Source: Centropus unirufus (Eukaryota; Chordata; Aves; Cuculiformes; Centropidae). From it: a DNA stretch of 64,000 nt. A model generated the notes under the pieces. It had not been told where the DNA came from and did not search any database. It worked only from the letters and a program-made list of their open reading frames with translations. Of the stretch, positions 14,501-27,060 are shown in pieces (the stretch's first letter is position 1; the number at the start of each line of letters is the position of its first letter). The stretch spans positions 3,929,179 through 3,993,178 of the forward strand of contig VYZI01000035.1 in NCBI GenBank assembly GCA_013397695.1, read 5' to 3'. The position numbers and the translations under genes are program-made.

Positions 14501-17500
14501 GCAACTGGTAATGAAAATAGATACCAAAAGGCTATGAAAAAAACACACTTAAAAGTTTTTCAAATGAAAAGTAAAATCCTTTTCACATCTGGGTAAAATC
14601 TGGACCCATTCAACAGTAACTGGGAGTTATTACAGTGTCACAGCTGTACCCTAGCCTATGGGAAATGAACTGACTCTTACGGACATGGATCCCATCCATG
14701 AAAACATCATTTTTCAGTCTTGAAGTGTTCTAAAAATTTACTTAGTGCTAACCCAGGTCATGAAATATTGCAAACAGTATCTGATGCCTCTTGAAATTTC
14801 AACAGCTGCGGAAAAGATTTTGAAAATGCCTACAAATTGACTGATGAGGCAGTGTTGTACAAAGACATCACAGAACAGCAGAGCTTCTGTTCATGGATTA
14901 TATTGTTTTCAGTACAAGAAGGCACCTTGCAATGCATTCCATACCAGCAGGCACAAGCAGGCTTTATTCAAGTGAGAGCTTTGCTGAGATCTTAACAGGA
15001 GAGGTTTGCATTTGGAAAATTTCCAATTTTTATAAAAGAGCTTTAAAATGTAAGGTTCAAACTTCATTTCCTTTATCCCAGACACAATTTGAAGACAGAA
15101 ATTAACCCTTTTTTCCCCCAGAAAAAAAATTCGAAGAAACTATTAAACCTCCTTTGTCAGCACCACATATATTTAAATTGCTTAGCCTTGTGAACCTTGC
15201 TGTTGTAGAAAGTACTGAATGGTTTTGAATAGACAAAAGTGAAATCTGAACATGTGTCATTGAGTCTGCTCTGTGTGCTTCATCACCAAGGCAAAACTAG
15301 AAACTAGCAGGATGCAGCTAATGGGATCCTGAGCTTCTCATGCAAAGGAGACCTGATTAGGCTCAGCTGTTCCTGCCACTGATTCATACGTAGTTCTCCA
15401 CTTGCCAAAGCCAGAAATCCTGATATTTCCAAATCCTATTGTAACCACAGGCAATATCCAGCAAGGCTCTACCCAATACCCAACACCCACTACTTCAGTT
15501 ACAAGTGAAAATTAACCACTGCTTCAGCTTGCCGAAGTCTTTGTAATAATCCACAGGGTGAGGAAAGAGCATGACAGAACTAATTCAGCATTACTGGATC
15601 CTTTCCAAATGGAAACGTTAAAATTTAAACTAGAATTTGTAGAAATGAAAATGTTTTCACTTGTTGAGAAGGTTGAGGGAAATTGTCAAAAGTTTTCATC
15701 CATGGCCCCAAAGAATTTGAGTTTGCTACAATGTGTTGTTTAACAAGAGATAAAATGTTATTTTGACTGTATTGTCTAAATTTATGTGATTTTGGTTTAC
15801 TATATATTGTACAGCACTGCATTAAATATTTGTAAAATAAAAAAGTTTAGATATCCAAAAGGAGGTATAAAATTGCATATTAATAAACTCCCTCTGTAAC
15901 AAATATTACATAAAATCATACATTCCTACTACATATTTTATATTTTCATGACATTGACATTCCCCATGAAAAATGTTTCTCTCTAATGTTTAAAATATTT
16001 TTCAGGTATAATTCAGCACTAAAAGTAGACAGAATACTCTTTCTTTACATGAAGGAACAAATTTAAAATGAAAATTGTCACACTAAAATAAACACTCCAG
16101 TGGTCATTAAATGAAAACTAACTTGCGTGATACAATTGAGATTCTGATCACGTGTGCCTGCTGTGGACATGCAGCATGTACAAATATAGGGGCTGTTCAA
16201 CTTTTACATCAAATAGGTCTTCATAGTAGACCAACTGAGAAAACTATAATAACAAAAAACGGTTTGCTGAAGCAATTCAGATAAAAGACTCAATAAAGGA
16301 AATAGATGAAAGAGCTTAAAGGAACTCATGTCAGAGCCATGACAGATATATACTAGACAAGATGATAATTCCTTTGCTCATAGCTACATAATCTTCATTG
16401 AATATTGCACCATTAGGAAACTGTTTTAGGGATATTTGTGTAAATCTTTATTTCTCACTCTGCATATCAAGAGGTTGTTTTTCGAGGTTCTAAAATCCTG
16501 AAAAACTCCTATAAAATCCTGAAAACCATAAAATATTGCCAAAGCATAACTGTTCACCATAGAACGAAAAGTCAGCCATGTATATGGGTACTAAGATGTT
16601 TAATTGAGCAACCTGAGTATAAAACCTGAAGAACCTCAATAAAAAAAGGGCAAACAGTATTGATTAGCTATAGGTTTGTTATTCTTAAGAATTTAGAAGA
16701 AATATAAATGTACAGTTTCAAACCAGTCTTTTATCTACAGTGGATGTTGAACATTGCATAAATTAATTTGTAAAAAAAACCCATGTATTTTAGTAATTAT
16801 AGTTAGATTCCTTAACTATGATGTCCAAGTGGTAAGCTGCAAAGCCATACTTTAATATTTACCAAATACGCTTGATGAGTTACACTATTTTTTCTAGAAA
16901 AACTACTGCTGAATTTCAAATGCATGCCAAGTTCAGTTAAAAAGACCGCAAGAGAAATATTTCAGCCCTGCCTCCTAAGAAATAATTTATTCTATTACCG
17001 CCCCTTAATAAGATAATTTTATTATATTTTTGAAAGTGATTTCCTGGATGGAAGAAGATTTAAGTTATGGTTGAAATTTTCTATCTAAAGGCTGGACTAA
17101 AATTAAAAATAGAATTTTTTATACTTTTGCAGGGGTCTTTAAAGAGGTACAGAATAAACAGAAGTAACAATTTAGAGTTTAAAATGTATGCTTGAGTTAG
17201 CTCACTGTCCTGATTGTGTTATGCACCAAGTAGGTGAATTTTATGATTTGGTGACAGTGGAGCAATCTCTTCTAGATTAATGTGCATTGGTGAAATGAAC
17301 TGAAGAAACTTTTCTATGAATAAGAAAACTATGAATAAGCACAGGATACAGCAAGGATAAGAAGCTATGACATTTCTCTGTTCCTTGCCCAGTTTAATGG
17401 CTCTCCACTAGATCAAGGGAGTTACAATGGATTTTTAATCCTTTTTCATATGAACTGGAAGTCACCACTACCTTAAAATTATACAGCTCCTAGAAATTTT

Positions 17501-17640
17501 AGTGAGAGGAGGAGTATGGCTCAATGGCATAAGGGTACCAACAGGACAGCATTTGTAAGGAGATGCAATAACTTTTATGAGGCTGCCACAGCCAGGAAAA
17601 GAAAGGGTAAATGTCCAGATGCACAATTTTTTTTTCCAAA
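5504..17640. other. about 12 kb of noncoding DNA without a recognised element
   Basis: AT-rich single-copy-looking sequence. Overlapping sense and antisense frames at 12679-13014 (-, 111 codons) and 12713-13024 (+, 103 codons) show no family features. The minus frame is rich in hydrophobic residues but has no start context or neighbouring exon. Nothing here supports a gene, and strongly decayed repeats may be hidden. Confidence 0.5.
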
Positions 17641-17650
17641 CATAGAAAAT

Positions 17651-17670
17651 ATTTCATGACTTCATGAAAT
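17651..17670. repeat. perfect inverted repeat (9-bp arms, 2-nt centre)
   Basis: ATTTCATGA and TCATGAAAT are exact reverse complements separated by CT. The palindrome is AT-rich and isolated, with no neighbouring element boundary seen. Confidence 0.8.
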
Positions 17671-20600
17671 GTATTTAATCTACTACAGTATCATGCTAGG
17701 AGTGAACTTTGTATTTCTACATTTAAAAGGAAAATCCTGATTATTTACAACTAAACAACCCAGGTGGTGTTGTGAGTTTCTAATTAAAGTCTGTACCCTT
17801 ACAAATCTTATCCCTTTGTGTAAACTTTGATTATAGTGCTTTAGTCTTATGTTACAGCACCAGTTTTCTATAAAGAGCTGTGACTCTATAATTGCTGCTG
17901 ATCCAGTTTGAAACAGCTTACATTGTTTCATATAATTTTAGTAGATAATTAGACAGCTTTACCTTATAAAATGGGTTGATTTCCAAAACAATATCAGACG
18001 AACATATTTTTCAATTTACTTAAGTTTTCAGGTAAATTTGAGTCTGTTTAACCTTCATTGAGTTCTTACATATTCTTGGCTTCCTTAGTCAACATTGCAG
18101 ACATTAACTGGTCATTAGAAAATGTCAGATAAAAGGTAACAATGACAATGAAAATACATATGTGTATGCTCAAAGCAAACATTTACTACCCTCTTTCATT
18201 TAGCTGCACTAAGACCTCCAGTCTATCAACAATTTTGAATCTCTTCAATACCTGTAAAATCTGACAGAAATACTTTTGACATATTGCACGTCACCCTAGA
18301 GAGTGAGATGTGCAGGAGCTGGAATTTTCTAGGGGTGCTACAAAAACACACATTTGCAACAACCTCCAGTACTAAAATATTTATGGACTTCCCTCATTTA
18401 GAATATCAAAAGCATTTCAAAGCAGTTTTCTTAGTATTCCACAGCACTCAATGTGTTACTGAAACATAGAAGAAAAAAAACTAAAAAAATAAAATAAGGA
18501 GAAGTGGAAATTGCTGTCCATATAACAGACTGCATGAAAAACCCTGAATGGGTTATTTTTAAAGTACTTTGTTAAACGCCCGAAGACTCTTGAGGTTTTT
18601 TTCTGGGGGAACAGTTTTTCAAAGAAGGATGTGGGAGTTACTGGCTCTTAAGTAGCATTCTCCTCTAGGTCTCTTGTTTAGATATTGATTAGGAAACAGT
18701 AACAGATTTTGGCGAAAGAAAGAATTATTTGCTCAACTTCAAACCATCATAAATTAGTGAGTGTCTGTCAGAAACAGATGAAACACATTTTGTCTCCTGA
18801 TAGATGTATAAATATATATATACCTCCTGATAATGAAATGTTGAACAACTTTGTGATTATTTTTTTTCAGCTTCTTTCTTAGTCTTTTTAGTCTTAGTTA
18901 ACATTCACTCTTACAAACACTTAAGTGCTTAGTCACTGCTTTTACTGCTAATATGAACATGTAAATACATGATTTGCATCTTCATTTCAGCATGCATACA
19001 GAGCGCAGACTATGTCCACAAATAGTTACAATAAACATATATTGAAGATATAGAAGATATTTACTTATTCAAACAGATGTGCAACTGTTATCTGGTTTGA
19101 ATATCTGTTAGGGTTGTTTGGGTTTTTTGATTTTTTTTTTTCAGGAATTTTTCTTCTGGTTGCTTATACAATGCAATATCTTTTCTCACTCTGACCTGAA
19201 TTTCCTTCAGTAAGTCATCTTTTTAAGAGGAAATAGCAAAGAAGCAAATTACTTTCTCATTCTGTTAATGATCAGACAGGCATTTCTTCCCTTAGGTCAG
19301 ATACCCACAGTACAGAGGCTGCACTTGAACACCCACCGAAGGCTGCTGTCTGTATAGACACTGGGTAGTGACAGGTTCAGCAAAGTTGCCTATTTTAAAC
19401 TGAAACAAAATTCAGTTTAATACTATGTTTGTGTCTACAAGCATCTGTTGGACATTTTGCTTTCATGTGAATTTCTAATTTGGAGATTGTGATTTTCCAC
19501 ACTTTTTTTAAACGTTAAGAGTGACAATCCTACCACTTTCCTCTGGGAGAGCAATTGGTCTTTCCAAGCAATCTGAATGACTAAAACTTATTGCCTGGCA
19601 AAATAAACTCTCTACCTACATGTAAAGTTTAAACAGCTTCTGTCATGGGAATATTTGAAAAACTTACAATATATTTGGTTTTTTTTACGGAAACTAGACA
19701 CAAGACCACTGTGCCAGCATTAAAATCAGTTCTGGTTAGAAATCAAATAGCTGCCTCACAAGTGATTATGTATGCAAGCTAATATACCTCGAAGGCAGAT
19801 TCTACCTTTCCAGCAAGACCTTGGATGTGGAAAATCTAAGATTGTCAAAGATGCCCTTACTCTTCACCCGAAACAGTAAGCTATACTCTGCCATTTAATT
19901 CCTCTGGATCTGTAAATGGTTTTGCTGATTGTGTCCCTGCTCAAATTAACATATATTAGCCTGTACTCCATACAGCTTCTTGAAGTAAAGTTTCTCCAGG
20001 TACTTGCGGAGGGCGACTCAGCCATTTTCAATACTAACAAAAATTCTCAAATCTTTGTGACAGACAGGAAAATGCTTCTATGCATGTTTTTATAACTAAC
20101 ACAGAACTAAAAAGAATGTGCCAAGGAAATCCCAGAAGTTTGTTGTTAAAGCTTTATATGTGTCAATAGGCTCTTAAAAATGATGGTATGAGAAGCTTTC
20201 ATTTTCTCTTAGGGAAGGTGAGGAAAAAAATAGTTTTTGGGATCATATTATGTCTATATTACACTACATCTCTTTACCTACAAATAGGGTGATTGACTTA
20301 AAAACAAATTTGTTACATTTAACACAAAAACAGCAATCTTGGGGGAAAAAACTGCAAATAAATCTCACTTATTTATTCCAGAAAACTTACTTTCTTCCAG
20401 AATGAAATAAAATTATACAACAAAACAAAGGAAAACAGTCACACAAGTCCTTTCATATCCTCTGGCTGCATTGCTGAGTTCTAGTTCTACAAGGAGAAAT
20501 AGTGCTCTTTTATTAGCTGGCACTGCAAGAATTTAAGTGACTCAGCAGTCAACATTTCCCACTGTGGCAAAAACAATTTTGTAATTGTCCTGTGAATTCA

Positions 20601-23600
20601 GACAGTGAACTCTCAGAGGACTCTCGCATGGGGTATTTTCTTGGGCAATGATGTAGAAATAATAGATTTAATGAGAGCAGTGTAATGATGTGGAATACAA
20701 TTTCATTCTTGAGTAAATTTCACATCTTTTCCAGGCAGAAAGTGGATTAACGTAAAGCATCAAGCAGGGAACTAACCTGGAGATCCTGCTGCTAAACACA
20801 AATAACAGAGTGGTCAAATTTGCATTACAGCAGATTTTGATACAATGCAGAGAAAATAAACAGGAAAGCATGCAGTGGTTAGAAGCAGAAATGACAGCAT
20901 TCTTGCATGCTGTGGGATTCATTAATGTGACTGTCCCCTTACTGATGATGGAAATTGCTTCATAGGATCTGAGCGCCCCACTGAAATTCTGTACCTCAAC
21001 ATGTGCAATAATAAATTGGGAATTATGCTTTTATATACCCTCTACCCCAGGAACAGCTGTACTCCAATTACACAGCAGTGGCTGGGTGAGCAAGGTATAA
21101 TGAAAGGTAAAAGATTAAGGATCACTGACTGCCCTCTGCTGTTACCTCGGTCACTCTGGGACAATTTTTCCAGATTTTCTGTTAGTTTGCACTAGTCATT
21201 GCAGTAAAGTGTCAAAGGCTCAGCCGTAAGTCTTCATAGGGAAATTCAGAAATGTGGCCACTCATGTTAAGCACAGCTCTGCACTGTGGTTACTCTTCCC
21301 TGGAGAGATGGTCCTTTCTTGGTAGTTGTGAAGGATGGAGTAGATGCCCCCACTGCAGCATATCCTAGAGCTCCTTCCCTGAATTTTAAAACAGATCAGT
21401 TTAGTTGCCAGCAAAGAGATATCTCTTTTTCTCATTGATCTGAATAAAGGTGACCAGGTCATATGTAGACCTCCACACAGTAAATCCCCAAACTCCGTTG
21501 AGAGGAGTAGCTATTTTGATCAGCTACACATAGAGTGTAGAGTAAGAGTGCCTTTGTTTCAAATTTATCTGCATCTCTCTGATATGTCCCATCCTATGGC
21601 TATTCAACTATTCTTATTTAAGTTCTTTGTGTCACAGAAAAACCTTCAGCCACAAAGTGTCTGACAGTGGGATCCTGTTACAGCATAAAGATACATCACT
21701 GCAGTGACACAAATAAGAGCAGCAAGTCATTTGAGTGATGTAATCAGATATATATTAAAAACATACCCAGCAAGATCATAATGGGAAACACAATGGCACA
21801 GTTTCAATAATTCAGAATTACATTCATTCCTCTACTTCTAGCGCTGAAACATAACAACTTTCCTCCCAATTCATGTTTTTCCCAAATTAATTAAGATTCT
21901 CTGGATCCAATAATCCACTGATACATGCAGCTAGCTCCTGCATAGTACTTTTCAAATTCAAGTAATTTTGCTGGTGTTACCAAGGTAATTAATATACTTC
22001 TGACAATTAGGTTCAGAAGCTAAGATTGCCAGCACCAAGGTTCTTAGGTAATAAATTTGAAATTAGGTTAAATTTTTCAATTTTTTTCTAAGCAGTTCCT
22101 AAAAACATCCCAGTTTATGTTAGTTTGTCAGATTCTGAAGTTTGAGCATGAAATTGTCAAACTGAAGACTTTTAAATTATGAGATTCTTTATCATATTAA
22201 ATGCACACTCTTTTTATTTCCTAATCATCAGCCTTATCCTCCAAAAATGTATTGGCACAAGACCTACAAATGCTTTCATGACAAATATACCTAGCAAATT
22301 CAACAGTACTTTTCCAATGTGAAACATTGAGAAGATCATGACAGAAACCCAAGGTCATAAAAAGCCCTCTCAGCTTGGTACCTGATTTAAGTGAAAGATT
22401 TCTCTGGTACAAAATATGGATTGTAAATCTTGTTCTCTTTTGGGTAAAATTTTGTTGTCTATTGTCTGACAGTATTAAATAAGGCAGATGAACTCCTGAT
22501 TCCCTACAGTACACTCTTAAGATCTGGATTTCTCCCTGACCTCAAGTCGGCATATTTCAAATACAAAATATTTAAGCTAAATTTCCTCTTACTACAACCA
22601 GCTTATAAAAAGCTTGTCCAGGAAGCTAGTACATAGATGGTGATATTTCTTTTTCTATAAGTGATGTTTTAACACTAGATGAAAACCACAGCATCTATGA
22701 AATGTAGCAGGTTTCTGACAGCAGCAAATGGTATGCATATACATTTCCACATAGATTAGAGGCATATTTTCTCAGAATATGACCTTTGTCTTTTTCCCTT
22801 TAATGGTTGAAAGTTGCTAAAATGTCATCTCAAATTGGACTTTATTTGCCTTATGGTTTTATGAAATCCTTTTAAAGAAATTAAACAGCCTACACACTGA
22901 CTCATGAACAGCTTTTTTCCATTTATTTTTGAACAGGTGCCCAATGGTGTTAAATAAAGAGCAGATTTCCTTCTCTCAGCATAAGTCTCTATATGTAAAA
23001 ATTCTGAATTTCATAGGATACATTTCTTGTGAAATAAATCTCAACCACCTTGATTTAAAAAACCTACAACCTCCAACTCTTTGTAATAATGAGATTTCAA
23101 TGGAAGTTATAAGCTTTACACATGCTTAACAGAAAAAAATACTGAAACTTAATATGAATAAATCCAAACGTACTTTTTTTTTCAAAAACTGAATTTTTAT
23201 TTACTATTTCCATTAGTAATTTCTAAGTATGTATAAATTAAACTAGACTTGTCCAAACAGGCTTCATTTTATTGAAAAAAAATTGAGATAGGAAGTAAAA
23301 ATGCATTGCAGAAAATATGTTACTAATATAAATGCACAATGTGAATCAGAGTTTAGTAGAAAGGCAATAGATTATTGAAATAGAGAGCATATCTATAAGG
23401 AAAAATAGTTTTGTTTCTTTTTAACAAAATCTGTGTTACGTCCAGTCCAGGGTCTTCAGAGCCAGCCAAAATGTAAAATATCAGCTTCATTAAGAACTCA
23501 GGGGCTTAAGAGTGACAGTATTTAATTTCATTTATTTCTCAGAGACCTTACAAAAAGTGAGCATTTTAGACTATTTGGAAAATTCTCAAGAAAAAGTTAT

Positions 23601-26129
23601 TGAACTTTTTTCTGAGAATGAATGATCTGTTTCCATGAGAAAATAAACTTTACTGTCTTGAATGCAAGTGCGTGCTTTCCTCTATTAAAACAACTAGTCT
23701 TGTCAGCCATAGAATTAGACTCAAAAGTATTAATAAAAGCATCCTATTTTTTTCCAAATGGTAAACTGCTATTTGCAGCTCATTAATTTTGCGTAAATAA
23801 CTCTGGCCTACTTTCACCAGGGGATTTCAAAGTATTTCTTTATTAATGTTTCTTAAAATAAACACTGGAAAAGAAGCCGCTCACTTGGCATTCAGAAACC
23901 TAAAAATTTCTCCTGAACAGGAATTTTTTTTTATTTTACAATGCTGAAGATCTCTTTCAGGAAAACATGAATGTATTTTCACGACTCTCACTGGCACTGA
24001 AATATTTTTTTGTCACAAGGACTCAAAGCTCTTCCTACATCCCGCTAACTTCATTTTAACTGTAAATGCATTTTCATGCATGCAATCAGTTTTCAAGAAT
24101 CAGCTGGTACCTCCACTGTGTTACTCCTATGACTTTCTACAAATAAAGGTACATGAAGGTCAAAGTGAGGCACAAGCCATGGCATTTAAGTTATAAAGGA
24201 GTTCATAAGGACAAAATAAGGTCAGTTCTTTAGTTATAATTGTGATATAGTCAGTTATCAGGGCTCTGCAGGGATGGACACCCATCCACCTCAGTCATAA
24301 ATTCCCTGGGTGGTCCAGGAGCTTGTCATCTACAGGCAAGTTCCAATGGACTGGTTTGAAGACCAGCTTGAAGTTTAGTGACAGGCTGAACCATCACAAG
24401 AATGTTCTTGACCAGTTGTTATGGGTGAGACTTGCAGACAGTTCTAGAGATTGGCACAGGCAGCTCTTACTGACCAATCTTAAAAGTAGTGTTTTCCAGG
24501 GTGCAGAGCTTGTCCTTTCACTGCAGACACACTACTGTGCAGTTCCTGCATCAGGAGAGATCAAGTTGGGCACAATTAAGACATCCACAAACAGTCAACA
24601 GAAACTGTTCCTGCAGAAATGGTGTATTTTCTCTGGCTGGAATGAAGTTTAACTTTTATGTAGAATAGTTTTCCATATGTAGTTAAGATATTTAGGAGAT
24701 ATATGGTATTTACTTAAGCTATGTCCAAAGCTATGAATTACACAAATGCCGGGGTTTATGAAAAGGCAGCCAGTTTATAAGAACTGGTTAGATCCATGTT
24801 TTCAGGCTCTCCCAGTCCCACTGAAGATGCCAGTTTGTGGAGCAGTGCAACAGCAACTCCTTTTGTCATCTGGTCAATCACCAAGTGTCTTTTTCACGAG
24901 ATCTGAGTGCCCATGTGTGTCACCCTGTGCCAAGATTTGAATAAAAGGATTTTTCTCCCTAATAAACACTGCCATGATTTTCTCTGAAACAAAACACAAC
25001 TTGCATCAAAATTCCTGTCACTCCCTGGAGAACCATCCCTCTGCTTTCTACCAGATCTCACAGTCCTGCCTTTTAAAATTTTTAATAAATGTTGTGCCTG
25101 CTTTTAGTGTGATTAAAGACAAACCATGTAGAACTCTCCAATTTAGGGGGACAAAGGGCTCAAAAGCTGGGAATAATAATAATCCACCCAATCCAATGAA
25201 AACAGATATATTAAATTAAGATGAATTTGACTGCAGTGCGGCAAAGTCTCAGGTCAAACCAAGATGACAAGTCAACAATTCCAATCAGAGTAAGAATCAA
25301 GTAGCCACCTGCAAAGTACCTCAAATGAAAAATAACAGGGAAGACTGGGTCTAAAACACTCTCAGAAGTGGGAGAGCTTCGCCTTGAGGTTTCCCATTAC
25401 TTACCAATGCAAAGGCCAACAGTCCATTACAAAGCGCTCTCCAAGACCACACAGCCACATTTCAGTAAGGGCACATGTCCTCAGGACCCTGACAACAAAA
25501 AAGCACAAGAGGCAAATTAAAAGTTTTGGATGAGCTAACCATTCTAGCAAAAATGCTTGAAAGCTTCTGGTCATATCATGAATATTTAATTATTATAATA
25601 CTTGATATGTATTTTATCTTATTTTCTTCCCTCATCTACTTTCAAATCATTACCAAAGGAAAAATAAGTAATATCAGTTATTCCTCATCAAACACATTTA
25701 TTTTCCAAGAATCATTCTTGCCACCTTTTATATCCAATAATTTATTATCAAAGAGCCTAGCAAACACAAGTTTTGTGTTATTCATATGTGTGGAGTCAGT
25801 GAGGATGGCAACTAAAAGGCCACCTGCCGTTTGAGACAAGTAACCCTAGAGGGATAAATCTACACCACTTTCATCCTTTGCAGCAGTAAAAAAATTCCAT
25901 TCATGGTTTTAATATTGCTAATTCTGTCAAGTATTTTTCTTTTTTCTTGTGTGTATAGCTTCTACAAAAGCTAATAAAATTCATAGCACTCTCTTCTCCT
26001 AAAATCCTGTCACTTAAACTAATTTATCCTCCAGCTTTTCACCAGTGGCACATATATAGCAATATAAAAGAAGCTACTATTTTATTTTTGCAGGATGTCC
26101 AGGTAGGTTTTACAGGTTTTTTTGCACAA
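17671..26129. other. about 8.5 kb of noncoding DNA without a recognised element
   Basis: No confident repeat or exon. The 24.2-25.0 kb part is less AT-rich and holds a 109-codon plus-strand frame (24323-24652) with no recognised domain. Around 24945 the words AATAAAAGG and, shortly after, AATAAACAC resemble polyadenylation signals, but there is no matching transcript structure. Confidence 0.5.
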
Positions 26130-27060
26130 ATATTAGAGTCAGTTCTGTTTATCAATGATCTGGATGAGGAGATTGAGTGCACCCTCAGTAAGTTTGCAAA
26201 TGACACCAGGTTGGGTTCTTGAGGGAAGCAAAGCTCTGCAGAGTGATCTGAGCAGGCTGGATCGATGGGCCAAGGTCAACTGTACGGGCTCCAACAGGGT
26301 TAAGCAGTGAGTCCTGCACTGGGGCAACAACAACCACATGCAAATCCACAGTCTTGGGGCAGAGTGTCTGGAAAGCTACCTGGCAGAAAGGGACCTGAGG
26401 GGGTCTGTCGATATCTGGTTGAATATAAGCCAGCAGTGTGTTCAAGTGGCCAAGAATGCCAACAGCATCCTGGTTTGTATCAGAAATAGTGTGGACAGCA
26501 GGAGTAGGGAAGTGATGGCCTCTGCACTCAGCCCTGGTGAAGCAGTACCTCAAACGTTGGTTCAGTTTTGGGCCTCTCACAAGAAAGACTGAGTTGCTGG
26601 AGTGTATACGAAGAAGGCAACAAAGTTGGTGAAGGGTCTAGAGGACAAATCTTACGAGGAGTGATTGAACTGGAGTTGTTTAGCCTAGAGAAGGGGAAGC
26701 TGAGGAGAGGGCATATCACTGCCTACAACTACCTTAAAGGAGACTGTTAGTGATGTGGGTGTTTGCCTCTTTTCCTAGACAAGAACTGATAGAATGAAAG
26801 GAAATGGGATCAAATTGTACCAAGGAAGGTTTAGATTGGATATTAAGAAAGTATTCTTCACTGAAAGGGTTGTCAAGAATTGGAATAAGCTGTTCAGAGA
26901 AGTGGCTGAGTCACTATACCTGGACATATTTGAGAGGTGTGTAGATCTGCTTCTTAGGAAAATGCTTTAGTGGCAACATTGGCATTTTTAGGTTAAGGGT
27001 TGGACTCAATGATGTTAAAGGTCTTTTCCAACCTAAATGATACTTTGATTCTATGAGTCT
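26130..27060 (+). mobile_element. CR1 LINE, 5'-truncated copy with the end of ORF2 and complete 3' UTR
   Basis: This is the best-preserved element in the window. It begins inside the reverse-transcriptase region (LFINDLDEEIECTLSKFAND, from 26145) and runs through the C-terminal part of ORF2 (for example SQQCVQVAKNANSILVCIRN, then GLFSLEKGKL and YNYLKG). A stop at 26748-26750 sits where CR1 ORF2 normally ends. A 3' UTR of about 310 bp follows and closes with GGTCTTTTCCAACCTAAATG and TTTGATTCTATGAGTCTG, the CR1 terminus. The ORF2 pieces lie in different frames (26145, 26338 and 26568 starts), and there is a stop near 26220, so no functional protein is made. CR1 copies spread by target-primed reverse transcription and are normally 5'-truncated, as here. 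The 5' edge is uncertain by about 20 bp. Confidence 0.95.
26145..26750 (+). pseudogene. CR1 ORF2 remnant (C-terminal reverse-transcriptase region)
   Basis: This is the coding debris of the CR1 copy at 26130-27060. About 200 codons correspond to the end of ORF2, the endonuclease/reverse-transcriptase protein of non-LTR retrotransposons. The endonuclease and the catalytic core of the polymerase are missing because of the 5' truncation. At least two frame changes and one in-frame stop (about 26220) separate the blocks, so the piece is inactive. The terminal stop at 26748-26750 is probably the ancestral one. Confidence 0.85.

Noticed and set aside
17515..17560. tRNA A-box-like phrase 'TATGGCTCAATGGCATAAGG'
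   Set aside because: No B-box at a suitable distance and no cloverleaf, so neither a tRNA gene nor a SINE head can be supported.
24735..24965. Possible LTR or 3' gene end with AATAAAAGG and AATAAACAC words
   Set aside because: No TG...CA termini, target duplication or matching second copy seen. The polyadenylation-like words are common in AT-rich DNA.
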